A DNA stretch of 45,997 nucleotides from Deltaproteobacteria bacterium (GTDB lineage: Bacteria > Desulfobacterota > Syntrophorhabdia > Syntrophorhabdales > Syntrophorhabdaceae), in the NCBI GenBank assembly GCA_029777945.1, contig JAKORG010000038.1:1-45997 (forward strand), read 5' to 3'. Positions 1 through 7,349 of this stretch are shown here, piece after piece (within the stretch, counting starts at the first letter, position 1; every line of letters begins with the position of its first letter). Below the pieces are notes generated by a model. It searched no databases and had not been told where the DNA came from. It saw nothing but the letters and a program-made list of their open reading frames with translations. The position numbers and the translations under genes were made by a program.

Positions 1-197
1 CCATCTTCTATCTGGTATATAGCTGCATCAGGGCAGTATAGCCAGCATAGTCCACACTTTATGCACTTTGAGTCATTCCATACGGGCTTCTGGGACCTCC
101 AGTCACCTGTCTTGTATTCCCTGGCATTGCCTGGCTCATCTATGACACAACCCACATTGAGCTCATGCCACTTGTATTGTTCCATTGGTTTGGCCAT
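1..197 (-). CDS. porD: 2-oxoacid (pyruvate):ferredoxin oxidoreductase delta subunit, partial
   Basis: The first 65 codons are visible; the gene runs off the left edge. Delta subunits carry the two [4Fe-4S] clusters that pass electrons from oxidative decarboxylation of pyruvate or a related 2-oxoacid to ferredoxin, in the cytoplasm of anaerobes. The start of the first cluster motif is seen (C-I-K-C-G-L-C-W-L-Y-C-P, residues 45-56), preceded by the family-typical E-P-G-N-x-R-E-Y-K-T-G-D-W-R segment. The ATG at 197 has a strong ribosome binding site (AAGGAGG about 5 nt upstream). The substrate (pyruvate or another 2-oxoacid) cannot be told from this fragment. The alpha, beta and gamma subunit genes would be expected to the left. 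Confidence 0.85.
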   Translation of the reverse strand, partial: MAKPMEQYKWHELNVGCVIDEPGNAREYKTGDWRSQKPVWNDSKCIKCGLCWLYCPDAAIYQIED

Positions 198-591
198 GTA
201 TGCCTCCTTAAAAAACATTTTTTAAAATTAACAAAAAATACAAAAACTTTAAATAAAAAATTTATTAATAAATTCCTTGTGAAATAAAGAACATATTCAA
301 ATAATGACAATCTTAAAATAGGTCATATTTTGTATTATAAAGTCATTTTTTTTTCAATATAAAAAATAAAAAAAGTTTTTATTGTGAAACTTTTCACTTT
401 AAAACAAACAGATGGGGGAGAAAGACCATTAAAAACCCACCGACTTTCACTACTTAATCTACAAATTAACCAAAAACCCCTTTAAAATCAATATGGCCTC
501 TTGAAAGAGCCTTTGTAGTGCCTAAATATTTTTTTTTGACTTTATATGTTTTTCTGTTATGACCCCTGATGCAAATAATAGACACGAAACT
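198..591. other. AT-rich intergenic region, no gene seen
   Basis: About 390 bases between porD and the decayed transposase. It is extremely A+T-rich, with stop codons in all frames. It must hold the leftward promoter of the por genes, but no -35/-10 pair with proper spacing stood out. A small hairpin (CTCTT/AAGAG) lies near 495-510. Nothing else is recognisable. Confidence 0.5.
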
Positions 592-1005
592 TTACTCATG
601 CTGCCTGCCTAAATCGTTGATATGGTTTATCTCGTTTATCTGGTTTATTTCGTTGGTTTCGTTTATTCTGCTGGGAATATCTTTTATTGCATCTTCCCTT
701 GTAGCATACCTTTTATGATGGATAAGCTCATTCTTTAATGTGCCAAAGAAACTCTCCATAGGGGCATTGTCATAGCAGTTACCTTTTCCACTCATAGAAG
801 GTTTTATACCAAGGTGTTTTAGTAGTTTACCATATTCATGACTGCAATACTGGATTCCACGATCTGAATGATGTATAAGACCTGGTTGAGGTATGCATAG
901 TCTTTGAAGCTACCTCTGTAATAGATAATCCACCTTCTATATTCATCTTTACTGTTTTTTCTCTATAAACTCACTAATAAATACTGCCTTTGGAATTGTA
1001 TCCAT
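592..1005 (-). pseudogene. Decayed IS3-family element (orfA start fused to orfB end)
   Basis: Read leftwards, an ATG at 1005 begins M-D-T-I-P-K and, after one stop codon, I-E-G-G-L-S-I-T-E-V-A. This is the N-terminal helix-turn-helix region of an IS3-type OrfA. Near 905 the reading changes abruptly to the C-terminal half of an OrfB integrase: H-S-D-R-G-I-Q-Y (second catalytic Asp) and then G-N-C-Y-D-N-A-P-M-E-S-F-F (catalytic Glu). The first catalytic Asp and everything between are missing, so an internal deletion of most of the element is inferred. The usual OrfB C-terminus is also replaced, by the 9-nt repeat tract at 615-668. It cannot encode an active transposase. Confidence 0.8.
615..668. 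repeat. Six-unit 9-nt minisatellite
   Basis: Six consecutive 9-nt units in exact register, consensus (plus strand) SGTTTATYT: CGTTGATAT, GGTTTATCT, CGTTTATCT, GGTTTATTT, CGTTGGTTT, CGTTTATTC. Read on the minus strand within the transposase remnant they encode an I-N-E / I-N-Q type tripeptide repeat. The tract replaces the normal C-terminus of the IS3 OrfB. Confidence 0.8.
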
Positions 1006-1091
1006 TTAAGACATCTCCGTTATTAGTATATTAATTTATAAGTTTGGGGTGTATTAAATTCATCATGGGTCAAGTTTAAGCTAAATAAATC

Positions 1092-1120
1092 TTGACACTA
1101 CCCATCATCATTTCTATAAT
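1092..1120 (+). promoter_or_regulatory. Consensus sigma70 promoter of the restriction-modification genes
   Basis: TTGACA at 1092-1097 and TATAAT at 1115-1120 with a 17-nt spacer: a perfect match to the housekeeping consensus. Transcription would start near 1127, giving a leader of about 50 nt before the first methyltransferase. Confidence 0.8.
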
Positions 1121-1139
1121 TCTTCCATATATAGAAGAA
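1120..1139. promoter_or_regulatory. Inverted repeat over the predicted transcription start
   Basis: TTCTTC (1120-1125) and GAAGAA (1134-1139) form a perfect 6-bp inverted repeat with an 8-nt centre, lying exactly over the predicted +1. Its position would suit an operator for autorepression of the RM genes, a control that some methyltransferases and C proteins exert. No controller gene is seen in this cluster, so the role is inferred. Confidence 0.3.
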
Positions 1140-1179
1140 AATTAAAAAATAATGTTATCTGCAAATGTAAAAAACCGAA

Positions 1180-1911
1180 ATGAAAATGGTAAAAAACAGA
1201 GAGATAATTTATTCTGACCTTAAATATCCTGAAGATTTTATTGACAAAATAATTTGTGGAGATTGTCTGGATTTAATAAAGTTGATTCCAAATAATTCCA
1301 TCGATATAGTGCTTACCGATCCACCATACGGATTAAAAAAAGAGGTTATCAGTGGCGATGCTGATTTAAATCTTTTTTATAAGATTCTTTCAGAATGCGA
1401 TAGGGTTCTAAAAGATAACAGCTTTTTTATCACATTCTTTAGCACAAAATTTTTGCCATGTCTGTTTGTGAATAATCCATTTAATTATTTCTGGCAGATT
1501 GTCTTATATTGCCCTGAAGGAAGGGTTAGGTCTCCAATTGGATACACAAAATTTATGTCTTGCTTTATCTTTAAAAAAGGAGAACCTAAAATTATTTGCT
1601 GGAATAAAGATATATTTGTTGACACCCCTGGGAGAATGGTAGAGCCTGATGAAGGATATATAGACCATCCGACACCGAAACCCAAACATTTTATAAAAGA
1701 AATTTTAAAAATGTTCACAAAAGATAATGATTTAATTTTGGACCCTTTCATAGGAAGTGGAAGCACTGCTGTAGCGTGTCTTCAACTCAACAGAAAATTT
1801 ATTGGTTTTGAAATAGAAGAAAAATATTATAAAATTGCGCTGGAGAGAGTCCAATGGGCATTGAGGCCAGCTTTAAAAGAATCAGGAAAAACCATTAAAA
1901 TAGGAAGATAA
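1180..1911 (+). CDS. Beta-class DNA methyltransferase (N4-C or N6-A)
   Basis: Predicted to transfer a methyl group from S-adenosylmethionine to an exocyclic amino group of DNA, protecting sites from the partner nuclease. Motif IV (T-D-P-P-Y-G, residues 46-51) comes before motif X (H-P-T-P-K-P, about 163-168) and motif I (D-P-F-I-G-S-G-S-T-A-V-A, 188-199). This is the beta-class order. TDPPY does not separate N6-adenine from N4-cytosine activity. At 243 residues it is a compact solo catalytic domain of the type II kind. No good Shine-Dalgarno precedes the ATG at 1180, and a second ATG lies two codons later. It is followed 2 nt later by the putative nuclease, so the genes are very likely translated together. 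Confidence 0.85.
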   Translation: MKMVKNREIIYSDLKYPEDFIDKIICGDCLDLIKLIPNNSIDIVLTDPPYGLKKEVISGDADLNLFYKILSECDRVLKDNSFFITFFSTKFLPCLFVNNPFNYFWQIVLYCPEGRVRSPIGYTKFMSCFIFKKGEPKIICWNKDIFVDTPGRMVEPDEGYIDHPTPKPKHFIKEILKMFTKDNDLILDPFIGSGSTAVACLQLNRKFIGFEIEEKYYKIALERVQWALRPALKESGKTIKIGR

Positions 1912-1913
1912 AA

Positions 1914-2666
1914 ATGGATTATTCGATTAAAGAAAACAATATCTTATTAAACATACCCGCCACTAATGCCGGTAAATTCAGATTTAAGAAAAGACAAAAT
2001 AGATTAGATTTTGGTAAAACCTTCTCGACAAGAGAAGGGATATTTGATGAACAAACATACTTGGAATGGCAAATAGGTTACGATGTCCCCATTAACGATG
2101 TTGAATCTGGCAAAAAAGGCACAAAATTAACAAGCAAGCATTTTATTGGAAGTAACGGAAAAACAAAATATCCTTATGAATTATCAGAAATATTTTATAA
2201 TGCTATGGAATTAAAATTTATCTCTATAGAAGAAGTAGAAAACTTGCTTAAAGAAATAAGCAATTATAAATATTTTATAGATGAAAAATCCATAACAGTT
2301 GAGCGTCAATCACTATTAACTATAAATGGAATAAATTTTGAGGAAACAAGCATCAAATTACCAACACTTTTCATGGTTGAAACTCCGGATAATACTCAAA
2401 TAGAGATTTCTATCCAAAAACAACAATATGCAACTGGTGTTCAGCCAATGATATATTTTTGTATACCATTAAAATCATTTGTAAATTATTCAGACTTTCT
2501 TGGCAAATCATCTGTATCCTGCGATAAACTTGTATATGTTATAAATAAAAATAATGTTTTGAACCTTATTTATATGATGAAAGTATTTGGGATGGCATCC
2601 AAAAGGCACAATCATGATGTTGTTGAAATTCTTAAAATACTCCTCGAAATCATAAGAAGGCGATAG
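1914..2666 (+). CDS. Putative type II restriction enzyme, possibly R.PabI-like
   Basis: A 250-residue protein squeezed between two methyltransferases with 2-nt gaps on both sides; the position alone suggests the cognate nuclease. It has no PD-(D/E)xK, HNH or GIY-YIG motif that I can see. Its candidate polar residues R30, Y56, K169, H232 and D235 fall in the same order as the functional residues described for R.PabI (R32, Y68, K154, H211, D214). The C-terminal pair again has H-x-x-D spacing and lies 15 residues from the end (12 in PabI). R.PabI enzymes cut GTAC by removing adenine (DNA glycosylase) rather than by hydrolysing the phosphodiester. The family assignment is a hypothesis from residue pattern only; a general 'restriction endonuclease' call is safer. 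Confidence 0.5.
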   Translation: MDYSIKENNILLNIPATNAGKFRFKKRQNRLDFGKTFSTREGIFDEQTYLEWQIGYDVPINDVESGKKGTKLTSKHFIGSNGKTKYPYELSEIFYNAMELKFISIEEVENLLKEISNYKYFIDEKSITVERQSLLTINGINFEETSIKLPTLFMVETPDNTQIEISIQKQQYATGVQPMIYFCIPLKSFVNYSDFLGKSSVSCDKLVYVINKNNVLNLIYMMKVFGMASKRHNHDVVEILKILLEIIRRR

Positions 2667-2668
2667 TT

Positions 2669-3850
2669 ATGCAAGTCCATTTGGCAGAACATTTACCGAA
2701 AAATAAAAAGGTCCAATTAGGTAGTTACTATACTCCTGAGAAACTTGTCAATCGGGTTCATGAATTTGTAAAACACTACTTAGAAAACAGAAAAACAAAG
2801 TGTATTATTTTTGACAGTGCTGGGGGTTGTGGTGCTTTTATATTTAAGTTTAAAAATTATGATTATAGGATAGCGGATTGTGATTTAAAAGCCTGCGAAT
2901 TTCTTAAACAACATTTCAAACCACACAAGATTTTTCATTCTAATTCTTTAAAGGGAGCTAATAGAAATAAATATTTAATTCCTTCTTCTGCATTCTTAAT
3001 AATGGTGGGAAATCCTCCTTATAATGATACAACATCAGAATTTAGAAAAGGGGAAAAGGGGCAAAATATTTGTGATGAAGACTTATATGATAGAGACATA
3101 GGGATTTCATTTTTAAAATCATATCATAAACTTAATGCCGATGTTGTTTGCGTATTACATCCGCTATCGTATTTAATAAAAGAGAGTAATTTTAAGAGAT
3201 TGCGAGATTTTAAGGACAATTATAGATTAATAAAAGGCGAAATATTTTCCAGCGCTTTGTTTCATGGAACAGGGACAGGGAAATTTCCGATATTAGTAGC
3301 TCTTTATGAAAAGTGTCCAGGTGGAATGACGTTTGATTATATCAGGAATTTCAGATTTAACATATTAGGTAGCTCCAAAACTTTTGTTTTATCCGATTTT
3401 AAAACTACTGATGGATATATCAATAAATATCCTCCACGCAAAAACGATGTTCAGAAATCTCCGATTGGTTTATATTACTACTCATTTAGAGATATTAACT
3501 CATTAAAGAAAAATGCTTCTTTTATGATAAGAGAGCATCCTAATGGAATTGTGGTGACGTTGGAGAATTTTTATAAATATTCTTATCTTTATGCATTCAA
3601 AAATCTGTTTAATCCTGAAGATGCTTGGCTGTATGGGAACTTATCCCCTCTTGTCAATATAGAGGATGTCGAGAAAAACAAAAGACTTTATGTCTTATAT
3701 GCTATTAAAACTAATAAAATTTTTGGAGAAATAGGAGATTTTGTTATAAAGAAGATTTCAGATTATTATAAAATTACATTCGATGACACAAATAAAGTCT
3801 CTGAGATAGAGAAGACAATTAAAAATAAATTAAACAAATTAATTAACTAA
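2669..3850 (+). CDS. N6-adenine DNA methyltransferase (NPPY type)
   Basis: Contains motif X-like L-G-S-Y-Y-T-P (residues 17-23), an SAM-binding motif I (D-S-A-G-G-C-G-A-F, 49-57) and the catalytic N-P-P-Y (115-118). This is the X-I-IV order of gamma-type N6-adenine methyltransferases such as the Eco57I/TaqI relatives. The approximately 200 C-terminal residues probably form a target-recognition region. It starts 2 nt after the putative nuclease stop, so it belongs to the same operon. A second methyltransferase next to a beta-class one is unusual for a simple palindromic type II system. It could modify the other strand of an asymmetric site or belong to a merged system. Confidence 0.8.
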   Translation: MQVHLAEHLPKNKKVQLGSYYTPEKLVNRVHEFVKHYLENRKTKCIIFDSAGGCGAFIFKFKNYDYRIADCDLKACEFLKQHFKPHKIFHSNSLKGANRNKYLIPSSAFLIMVGNPPYNDTTSEFRKGEKGQNICDEDLYDRDIGISFLKSYHKLNADVVCVLHPLSYLIKESNFKRLRDFKDNYRLIKGEIFSSALFHGTGTGKFPILVALYEKCPGGMTFDYIRNFRFNILGSSKTFVLSDFKTTDGYINKYPPRKNDVQKSPIGLYYYSFRDINSLKKNASFMIREHPNGIVVTLENFYKYSYLYAFKNLFNPEDAWLYGNLSPLVNIEDVEKNKRLYVLYAIKTNKIFGEIGDFVIKKISDYYKITFDDTNKVSEIEKTIKNKLNKLIN

Positions 3851-3865
3851 GGAAACAATTAGAAG

Positions 3866-3950
3866 CCTGTAACAGCAGATAACAACCGCTTGCAGCCGAC
3901 AGTTCACTTCGCTCACTACGGCTGAACCCGACTTTAGGCAGAGAGGAGAC
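3866..3950 (+). other. Integron attC-like (59-base-element-like) sequence
   Basis: Between the second methyltransferase and the next gene lies a G+C-richer 85-nt stretch unlike its surroundings. It has a TAACAAC left arm near 3880, a stem CAGCCG (3893-3898) / CGGCTG (3919-3924) with an extra unpaired G, and a right arm CTTTAGGC (3932-3939) resembling the attC R' consensus GTTRRRY with its first base changed. The architecture (short gene, imperfect palindrome, next gene's start about 12 nt on) is that of cassette boundaries. The outer-arm pairing is weak and no integron integrase is in view, so this is tentative. Confidence 0.35.
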
Positions 3951-3953
3951 ATG

Positions 3954-4406
3954 ATGCGTAGAAAAGATAGGCTGATAACAAATGAGGAAACTTTTTCTAT
4001 TCTCGAAAAAGGAGAATATGGTATTTTGAGCGCGGTATCTTCTGATCATGAGCCATACGGTGTGCCCTTGAATTATTGTTTAATTGACGGATGCATATAC
4101 TTCCACTGTGCTCTTGAGGGAACGATAATCAACAATATTAATAACAATCCCAAAGTCTCCTTTTGTGTAGTAGGAAAGACCGAGGTTCTCCCAGATCAAT
4201 TTGACACAAAATATGAGAGCTGTATTGTTCAAGGATTGGCATCTGAATCATTCGGAGAAGAAAAACAATTGGCTCTTGAAGGTCTCGTACACAAATATTC
4301 TGAAAACTTTTTCTCTGAAGGATTGAAATACATCGAGAAACTCAAAGATAAATCCAGAGTTTTTAAGGTCTCGATAGAATCTATTTCAGGTAAGGCTAGA
4401 AAATAG
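3954..4406 (+). CDS. Nim-like pyridoxamine 5'-phosphate oxidase-family flavoprotein
   Basis: A small split-barrel flavin-binding protein (150 residues). The family includes NimA-type 5-nitroimidazole reductases and related FMN or F420 binding proteins of unknown substrate. The M-R-R-K-D-R start, the G-x-L-S-A-V-S segment (about 24-30), Y-G-V-P-L-N-Y, I-Y-F-H-C-A and V-S-F-C-V-V-G are typical of the Nim-like branch, and the length is normal. The second of two adjacent ATGs is preferred because GAGAGGAG then sits at better spacing. It lies directly after the attC-like sequence and points the same way, as a cassette gene would. The substrate is unknown. Confidence 0.8.
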   Translation: MRRKDRLITNEETFSILEKGEYGILSAVSSDHEPYGVPLNYCLIDGCIYFHCALEGTIINNINNNPKVSFCVVGKTEVLPDQFDTKYESCIVQGLASESFGEEKQLALEGLVHKYSENFFSEGLKYIEKLKDKSRVFKVSIESISGKARK

Positions 4407-4953
4407 AACGCAAATACCTTGTAGCACAATTGGGCACAATTGGAGTTACCCTCTGCATGGATAATCCAGAAGGAAAGCGATTTGCCTAATCCAAGTTTGT
4501 CACATCCAGTGCATTTAGTTTAGAATTTTTTGGATTTTGGGGGTCTAAATATGTGAAAACATTAGGGTGGGGTGCCTGAAATTGAATTATAGTGATAGAA
4601 AAATGAATAGTATATGTGTGACATACCCTGATGCCTATGGTATGTTTACAATATGTTTATTCGACGTGTCAGAAACAAAGACCCTCAAACGGGCACTACT
4701 TACTTCTACCACCAGTTGGTGGAATCCGTTATCCCAAGTTTGTCACTTCCAAGCCCTTAAATATGGAAATTTTGTGATTCTTACTGTCTAATTGCTTGAA
4801 ATCATTAAAGGAAAAATACCGTCTTGTGGTTTACTAAATTTTTGTGGAGGAATTAGAACCAGAAAACGGAAGTAATTTCTGGGGACAGTTTGGGGACAGT
4901 TTTTTTGGGGGGTTTCTGGAAGCTACCTCTAATGATTTAAATGACTTATAAAA
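4407..4953. other. Non-coding stretch with short repeats
   Basis: About 550 bases without a convincing gene. It holds an exact tandem pair of GCACAATTGG (4424-4443), two copies of AAGTTTGTCAC about 240 nt apart (near 4492 and 4736), and a CCACCA/TGGTGG hairpin near 4710. There is also an inverted repeat CCAGAAA/TTTCTGG (4859-4882) and a tandem GGGGACAGTTT pair (4881-4902). The last two lie just downstream (leftwards) of the tRNA, so the hairpin may end that transcript. A 74-codon open frame at 4567-4791 has no ribosome binding site or recognisable product. Confidence 0.5.
4881..4902. repeat. Tandem GGGGACAGTTT pair
   Basis: Two exact head-to-tail copies of the 11-nt unit GGGGACAGTTT, followed by a T run and a G run. 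GGGGACAG-type repeats recur near REP-associated or IS elements in related genomes as I remember them; here no transposase accompanies them. Confidence 0.6.
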
Positions 4954-5035
4954 TGCCGACGGCGGGACTTGAACCCGCACGGGTTTCCCCACACGCCCCT
5001 CAAACGTGCGTGTCTACCAGTTCCACCACATCGGC
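4954..5035 (-). tRNA. leuU: tRNA-Leu (anticodon GAG)
   Basis: Read leftwards, a full cloverleaf with a 7-bp acceptor stem GCCGATG/CGTCGGC, the class II long variable arm, the T-loop GGTTCAAGTCC and the anticodon loop TTGAGGG, giving anticodon GAG (reads CUC and CUU). CCA is not encoded. It lies 8 nt downstream of secG in the same direction. The same secG then tRNA-Leu(GAG) order is known in E. coli (secG-leuU), so this arrangement looks conserved. It is probably processed from the gap-pgk-tpiA-secG transcript. Confidence 0.95.
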
Positions 5036-5043
5036 TCTATTTA

Positions 5044-5352
5044 CTACTTATTATTCGGAACAGGTGCCTTTACAGGCACCTTCTCCTCAGCTTGAGTGCT
5101 TGCAGGTTTTACCGTGTATTCTTTATGACTATAAAAATATGCAAGCAACAAGCTGGTTATCATAAACACCACCACAGCAATAGTTGTAAGTTTCGTCATA
5201 AAGGCAGTGGAGCCTGAACTACCAAATAAAGTTTGGCTTGAACCTGCTCCGAATGCTGCACCTATTTCAGAACCTCTACCTGTTTGTAAAAGAACAATCA
5301 GTATCAGTGCTATGGATATTATTATATGTATAATCGCAATTACAGTCAACAT
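5044..5352 (-). CDS. secG: Preprotein translocase subunit SecG
   Basis: SecG is the small auxiliary subunit of the SecYEG channel in the inner membrane and helps SecA-driven export. The 102 residues show an N-terminal hydrophobic helix (about 1-22), the conserved L-L-Q-x-G-R-G-S-E-I-G-A-A-F-G loop with a G-S-S-Q-T-L-F-G-S-S-G segment, a second membrane helix (about 52-71) and a polar tail. Its ATG overlaps the last base of the tpiA stop codon, so the two are translationally coupled. Linkage of secG to tpiA and a tRNA-Leu is common in bacteria. Confidence 0.93.
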   Translation of the reverse strand: MLTVIAIIHIIISIALILIVLLQTGRGSEIGAAFGAGSSQTLFGSSGSTAFMTKLTTIAVVVFMITSLLLAYFYSHKEYTVKPASTQAEEKVPVKAPVPNNK

Positions 5353-6107
5353 TATCTTTTCTCCGCAACTTTTTTTATTATACCAACAAAGCTTTCGCCT
5401 TTCAAGGATGCACCGCCTACAAGTGCACCGTCTATATCCTTCATCTCTATTAAAGAACCTATATTATCCACTGTAACACTTCCACCATATAATATCAAGA
5501 GTTTATCTGCAGTATTTCCGTATTTTTTTCTAATCATCTCTCTTATAAAAAAATGGACCTCTTCTGCTTCTTCTGGAGTCGCATTTTTACCCGTGCCTAT
5601 TGCCCACACAGGCTCATAGGCAATCACGATATTTGAAATATCTTGAATCCCGTACAGCGCCTTTTTTATTTGAATACCCACTACAAACTCAGTAATGTCT
5701 TTTTCCCTCTCTTCCAGTGTTTCACCTACACATAAAATAGGTTTTAAACCTGTTGATAGTGCCTTTTTTAACTTTAAATTTATGTTTTCATCTGTTTCAT
5801 TGAAATATTTTCTCCTCTCAGAATGTCCTATGATTACATATTGGCAGCCTGCATCTTTTAGCATAATAGGGGATATTTCGCCTGTATAGGCCCCTTTGTC
5901 TTCAAAATACATATTTTGTGCAGAAAGTTTAATATGAGAGCCTTTTATGGCATCTGACACAGCAAATAGATATACAAAGGGAGGCGATAGGACAACCTCC
6001 CCGTTTTTTATATCCTGTGTATTAACGACTATATATTTTGCCAGCGCTTTTGCCTCATCTTGTGCGGTGTTCATCTTCCAGTTTCCTGCAACCATCCACC
6101 CCCTCAT
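5352..6107 (-). CDS. tpiA: Triosephosphate isomerase
   Basis: Interconverts dihydroxyacetone phosphate and glyceraldehyde 3-phosphate in glycolysis and gluconeogenesis (cytoplasm). The TIM-barrel active-site set is complete: N9 and K11 in G-N-W-K-M-N, H95 in I-G-H-S-E-R-R, and E165 in Y-E-P-V-W-A-I-G-T-G, the canonical numbering. The phosphate-binding Y-G-G-S-V and G-A-L-V-G-G-A-S-L motifs are near the C-terminus. 251 residues is normal. It starts 2 nt after pgk stops and is part of the gap-pgk-tpiA-secG group. Confidence 0.97.
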   Translation of the reverse strand: MRGWMVAGNWKMNTAQDEAKALAKYIVVNTQDIKNGEVVLSPPFVYLFAVSDAIKGSHIKLSAQNMYFEDKGAYTGEISPIMLKDAGCQYVIIGHSERRKYFNETDENINLKLKKALSTGLKPILCVGETLEEREKDITEFVVGIQIKKALYGIQDISNIVIAYEPVWAIGTGKNATPEEAEEVHFFIREMIRKKYGNTADKLLILYGGSVTVDNIGSLIEMKDIDGALVGGASLKGESFVGIIKKVAEKR

Positions 6108-6109
6108 TT

Positions 6110-7297
6110 TTAACCCCCGAATCTTTCTAAGGCCTCAATGGCAGGCAAGGTCTTTCCTTCTAACAATTCGAGAAATGCACCACCACCAGTAGATATGTAA
6201 GATATCTTATCGCTTTCACCTGCCTTATGCACTGCTGTATCTGTGTCTCCTCCACCTACAATGGTTAAGGCATGGGAATTTGCCACATAAAAAACCATGG
6301 CAAATGTGCCTCTACTGAAGGGGTCTAATTCAAACATTCCCATGGGCCCATTCCATATAATGGTTTTTGCGTCCTGGATTGCCTCTGAAAATAATGTTAC
6401 AGTGGCAGGTCCAATGTCGAGCCCCATCCACCCTTTTGGTATCTCCTGAACAGGGCAGTTTTTTACAACTGCATCATTTGTTGCCTTTTCAGCAACCACA
6501 CAATCAACGGGTAGATAAAACTTCACACCCCTTGTTTTTGCCTTTTCCATAATACCCTTTGCCATGTCAAGCATGTTCTCTTCGCATATAGAGTTACCCA
6601 CTTCATATCCTAAGGCCTTTAAAAAGGTAAATGCCATTCCACCGCCCACTATCAGTTTATTCACCTTTTCAACAAGTGTTTCCAGAACACCAATCTTGTC
6701 AGAGACTTTTGCCCCTCCGATGATTGCTATAAGTGGCCTTACAGGTTCTTTCATGGCTTTATTAAAATATGTAATCTCGTTTTTTAATAAAAACCCTGCA
6801 ACGCACACTTCTACAAACTCTGTAATGGCTGTATTGGAGGCGGCTTTTCTATGGGATACAGCAAAGGCATCGTCTACGTAAACATCGCATAGCTTTGCAA
6901 GTTCCTTTGCAAACTCTGGGTCGTTTTTTTCTTCTCCTATATAAAATCTCAGATTTTCGAGAAGGATAACGTCGCTGCTTTTTATCTCAGATACTGCCTT
7001 TAAGACCTTTTCTCCAATACAGTCGTCTATGAAGAGGACATCTCTACCGAGGAGTTCGGATAACCTTTTTGCACATGCCTTAAGAGAAAATGCCTCAGAC
7101 CTTTTGCCTTTAGGTCTACCTAAATGGGAACCAATAATCACCTTTGCGCCTTTTTCTATGGCGTAGTTGATGGTGGGAAGGTGTGCCTTTATCCTTGTAT
7201 CGTCTGTAATATTACCGCCTTCATCCATAGGGACGTTAAAATCCACACGGATAAAAACCCTTTTATCTTTTAGATTAATCTGGTCAATATATCGCAT
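6110..7297 (-). CDS. pgk: Phosphoglycerate kinase
   Basis: Makes ATP from 1,3-bisphosphoglycerate and ADP. 395 residues, a normal length. Visible signatures are R-V-D-F-N-V-P (about 17-23) for substrate binding, the S-H-L-G-R-P loop (about 58-63), [14 protein letters not shown] for nucleotide binding, and the C-terminal G-G-G-D-T and S-T-G-G-G-A-F-L-E loops. It lies between gap and tpiA in the same direction, 52 nt after gap. Confidence 0.97.
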   Translation of the reverse strand: MRYIDQINLKDKRVFIRVDFNVPMDEGGNITDDTRIKAHLPTINYAIEKGAKVIIGSHLGRPKGKRSEAFSLKACAKRLSELLGRDVLFIDDCIGEKVLKAVSEIKSSDVILLENLRFYIGEEKNDPEFAKELAKLCDVYVDDAFAVSHRKAASNTAITEFVEVCVAGFLLKNEITYFNKAMKEPVRPLIAIIGGAKVSDKIGVLETLVEKVNKLIVGGGMAFTFLKALGYEVGNSICEENMLDMAKGIMEKAKTRGVKFYLPVDCVVAEKATNDAVVKNCPVQEIPKGWMGLDIGPATVTLFSEAIQDAKTIIWNGPMGMFELDPFSRGTFAMVFYVANSHALTIVGGGDTDTAVHKAGESDKISYISTGGGAFLELLEGKTLPAIEALERFGG

Positions 7298-7349
7298 AGT
7301 CCACCTGCCTTTCTTTAAGAAAAATTTTATCTTTATTTATTATAACCCA

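Noticed and set aside
325-365. Possible leftward promoter for porD (TTGAAA ... TATAAT)
   Set aside because: The boxes are only 12 nt apart, too close for sigma70; not listed as a feature.
615-668. CRISPR-like repeat
   Set aside because: Units are 9 nt, directly adjacent and without unique spacers; it is a minisatellite. No CRISPR array or cas gene was seen in the window.
3843-4049. Leftward 68-codon frame over the attC-like region
   Set aside because: Antisense to the start of the Nim-like gene and to the palindrome; no start signal and no known match.
4567-4791. 74-codon open frame in the intergenic stretch
   Set aside because: No ribosome binding site, no recognisable product, odd composition (many Trp/Cys/Ser), and it covers repeat sequences. 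Treated as chance.
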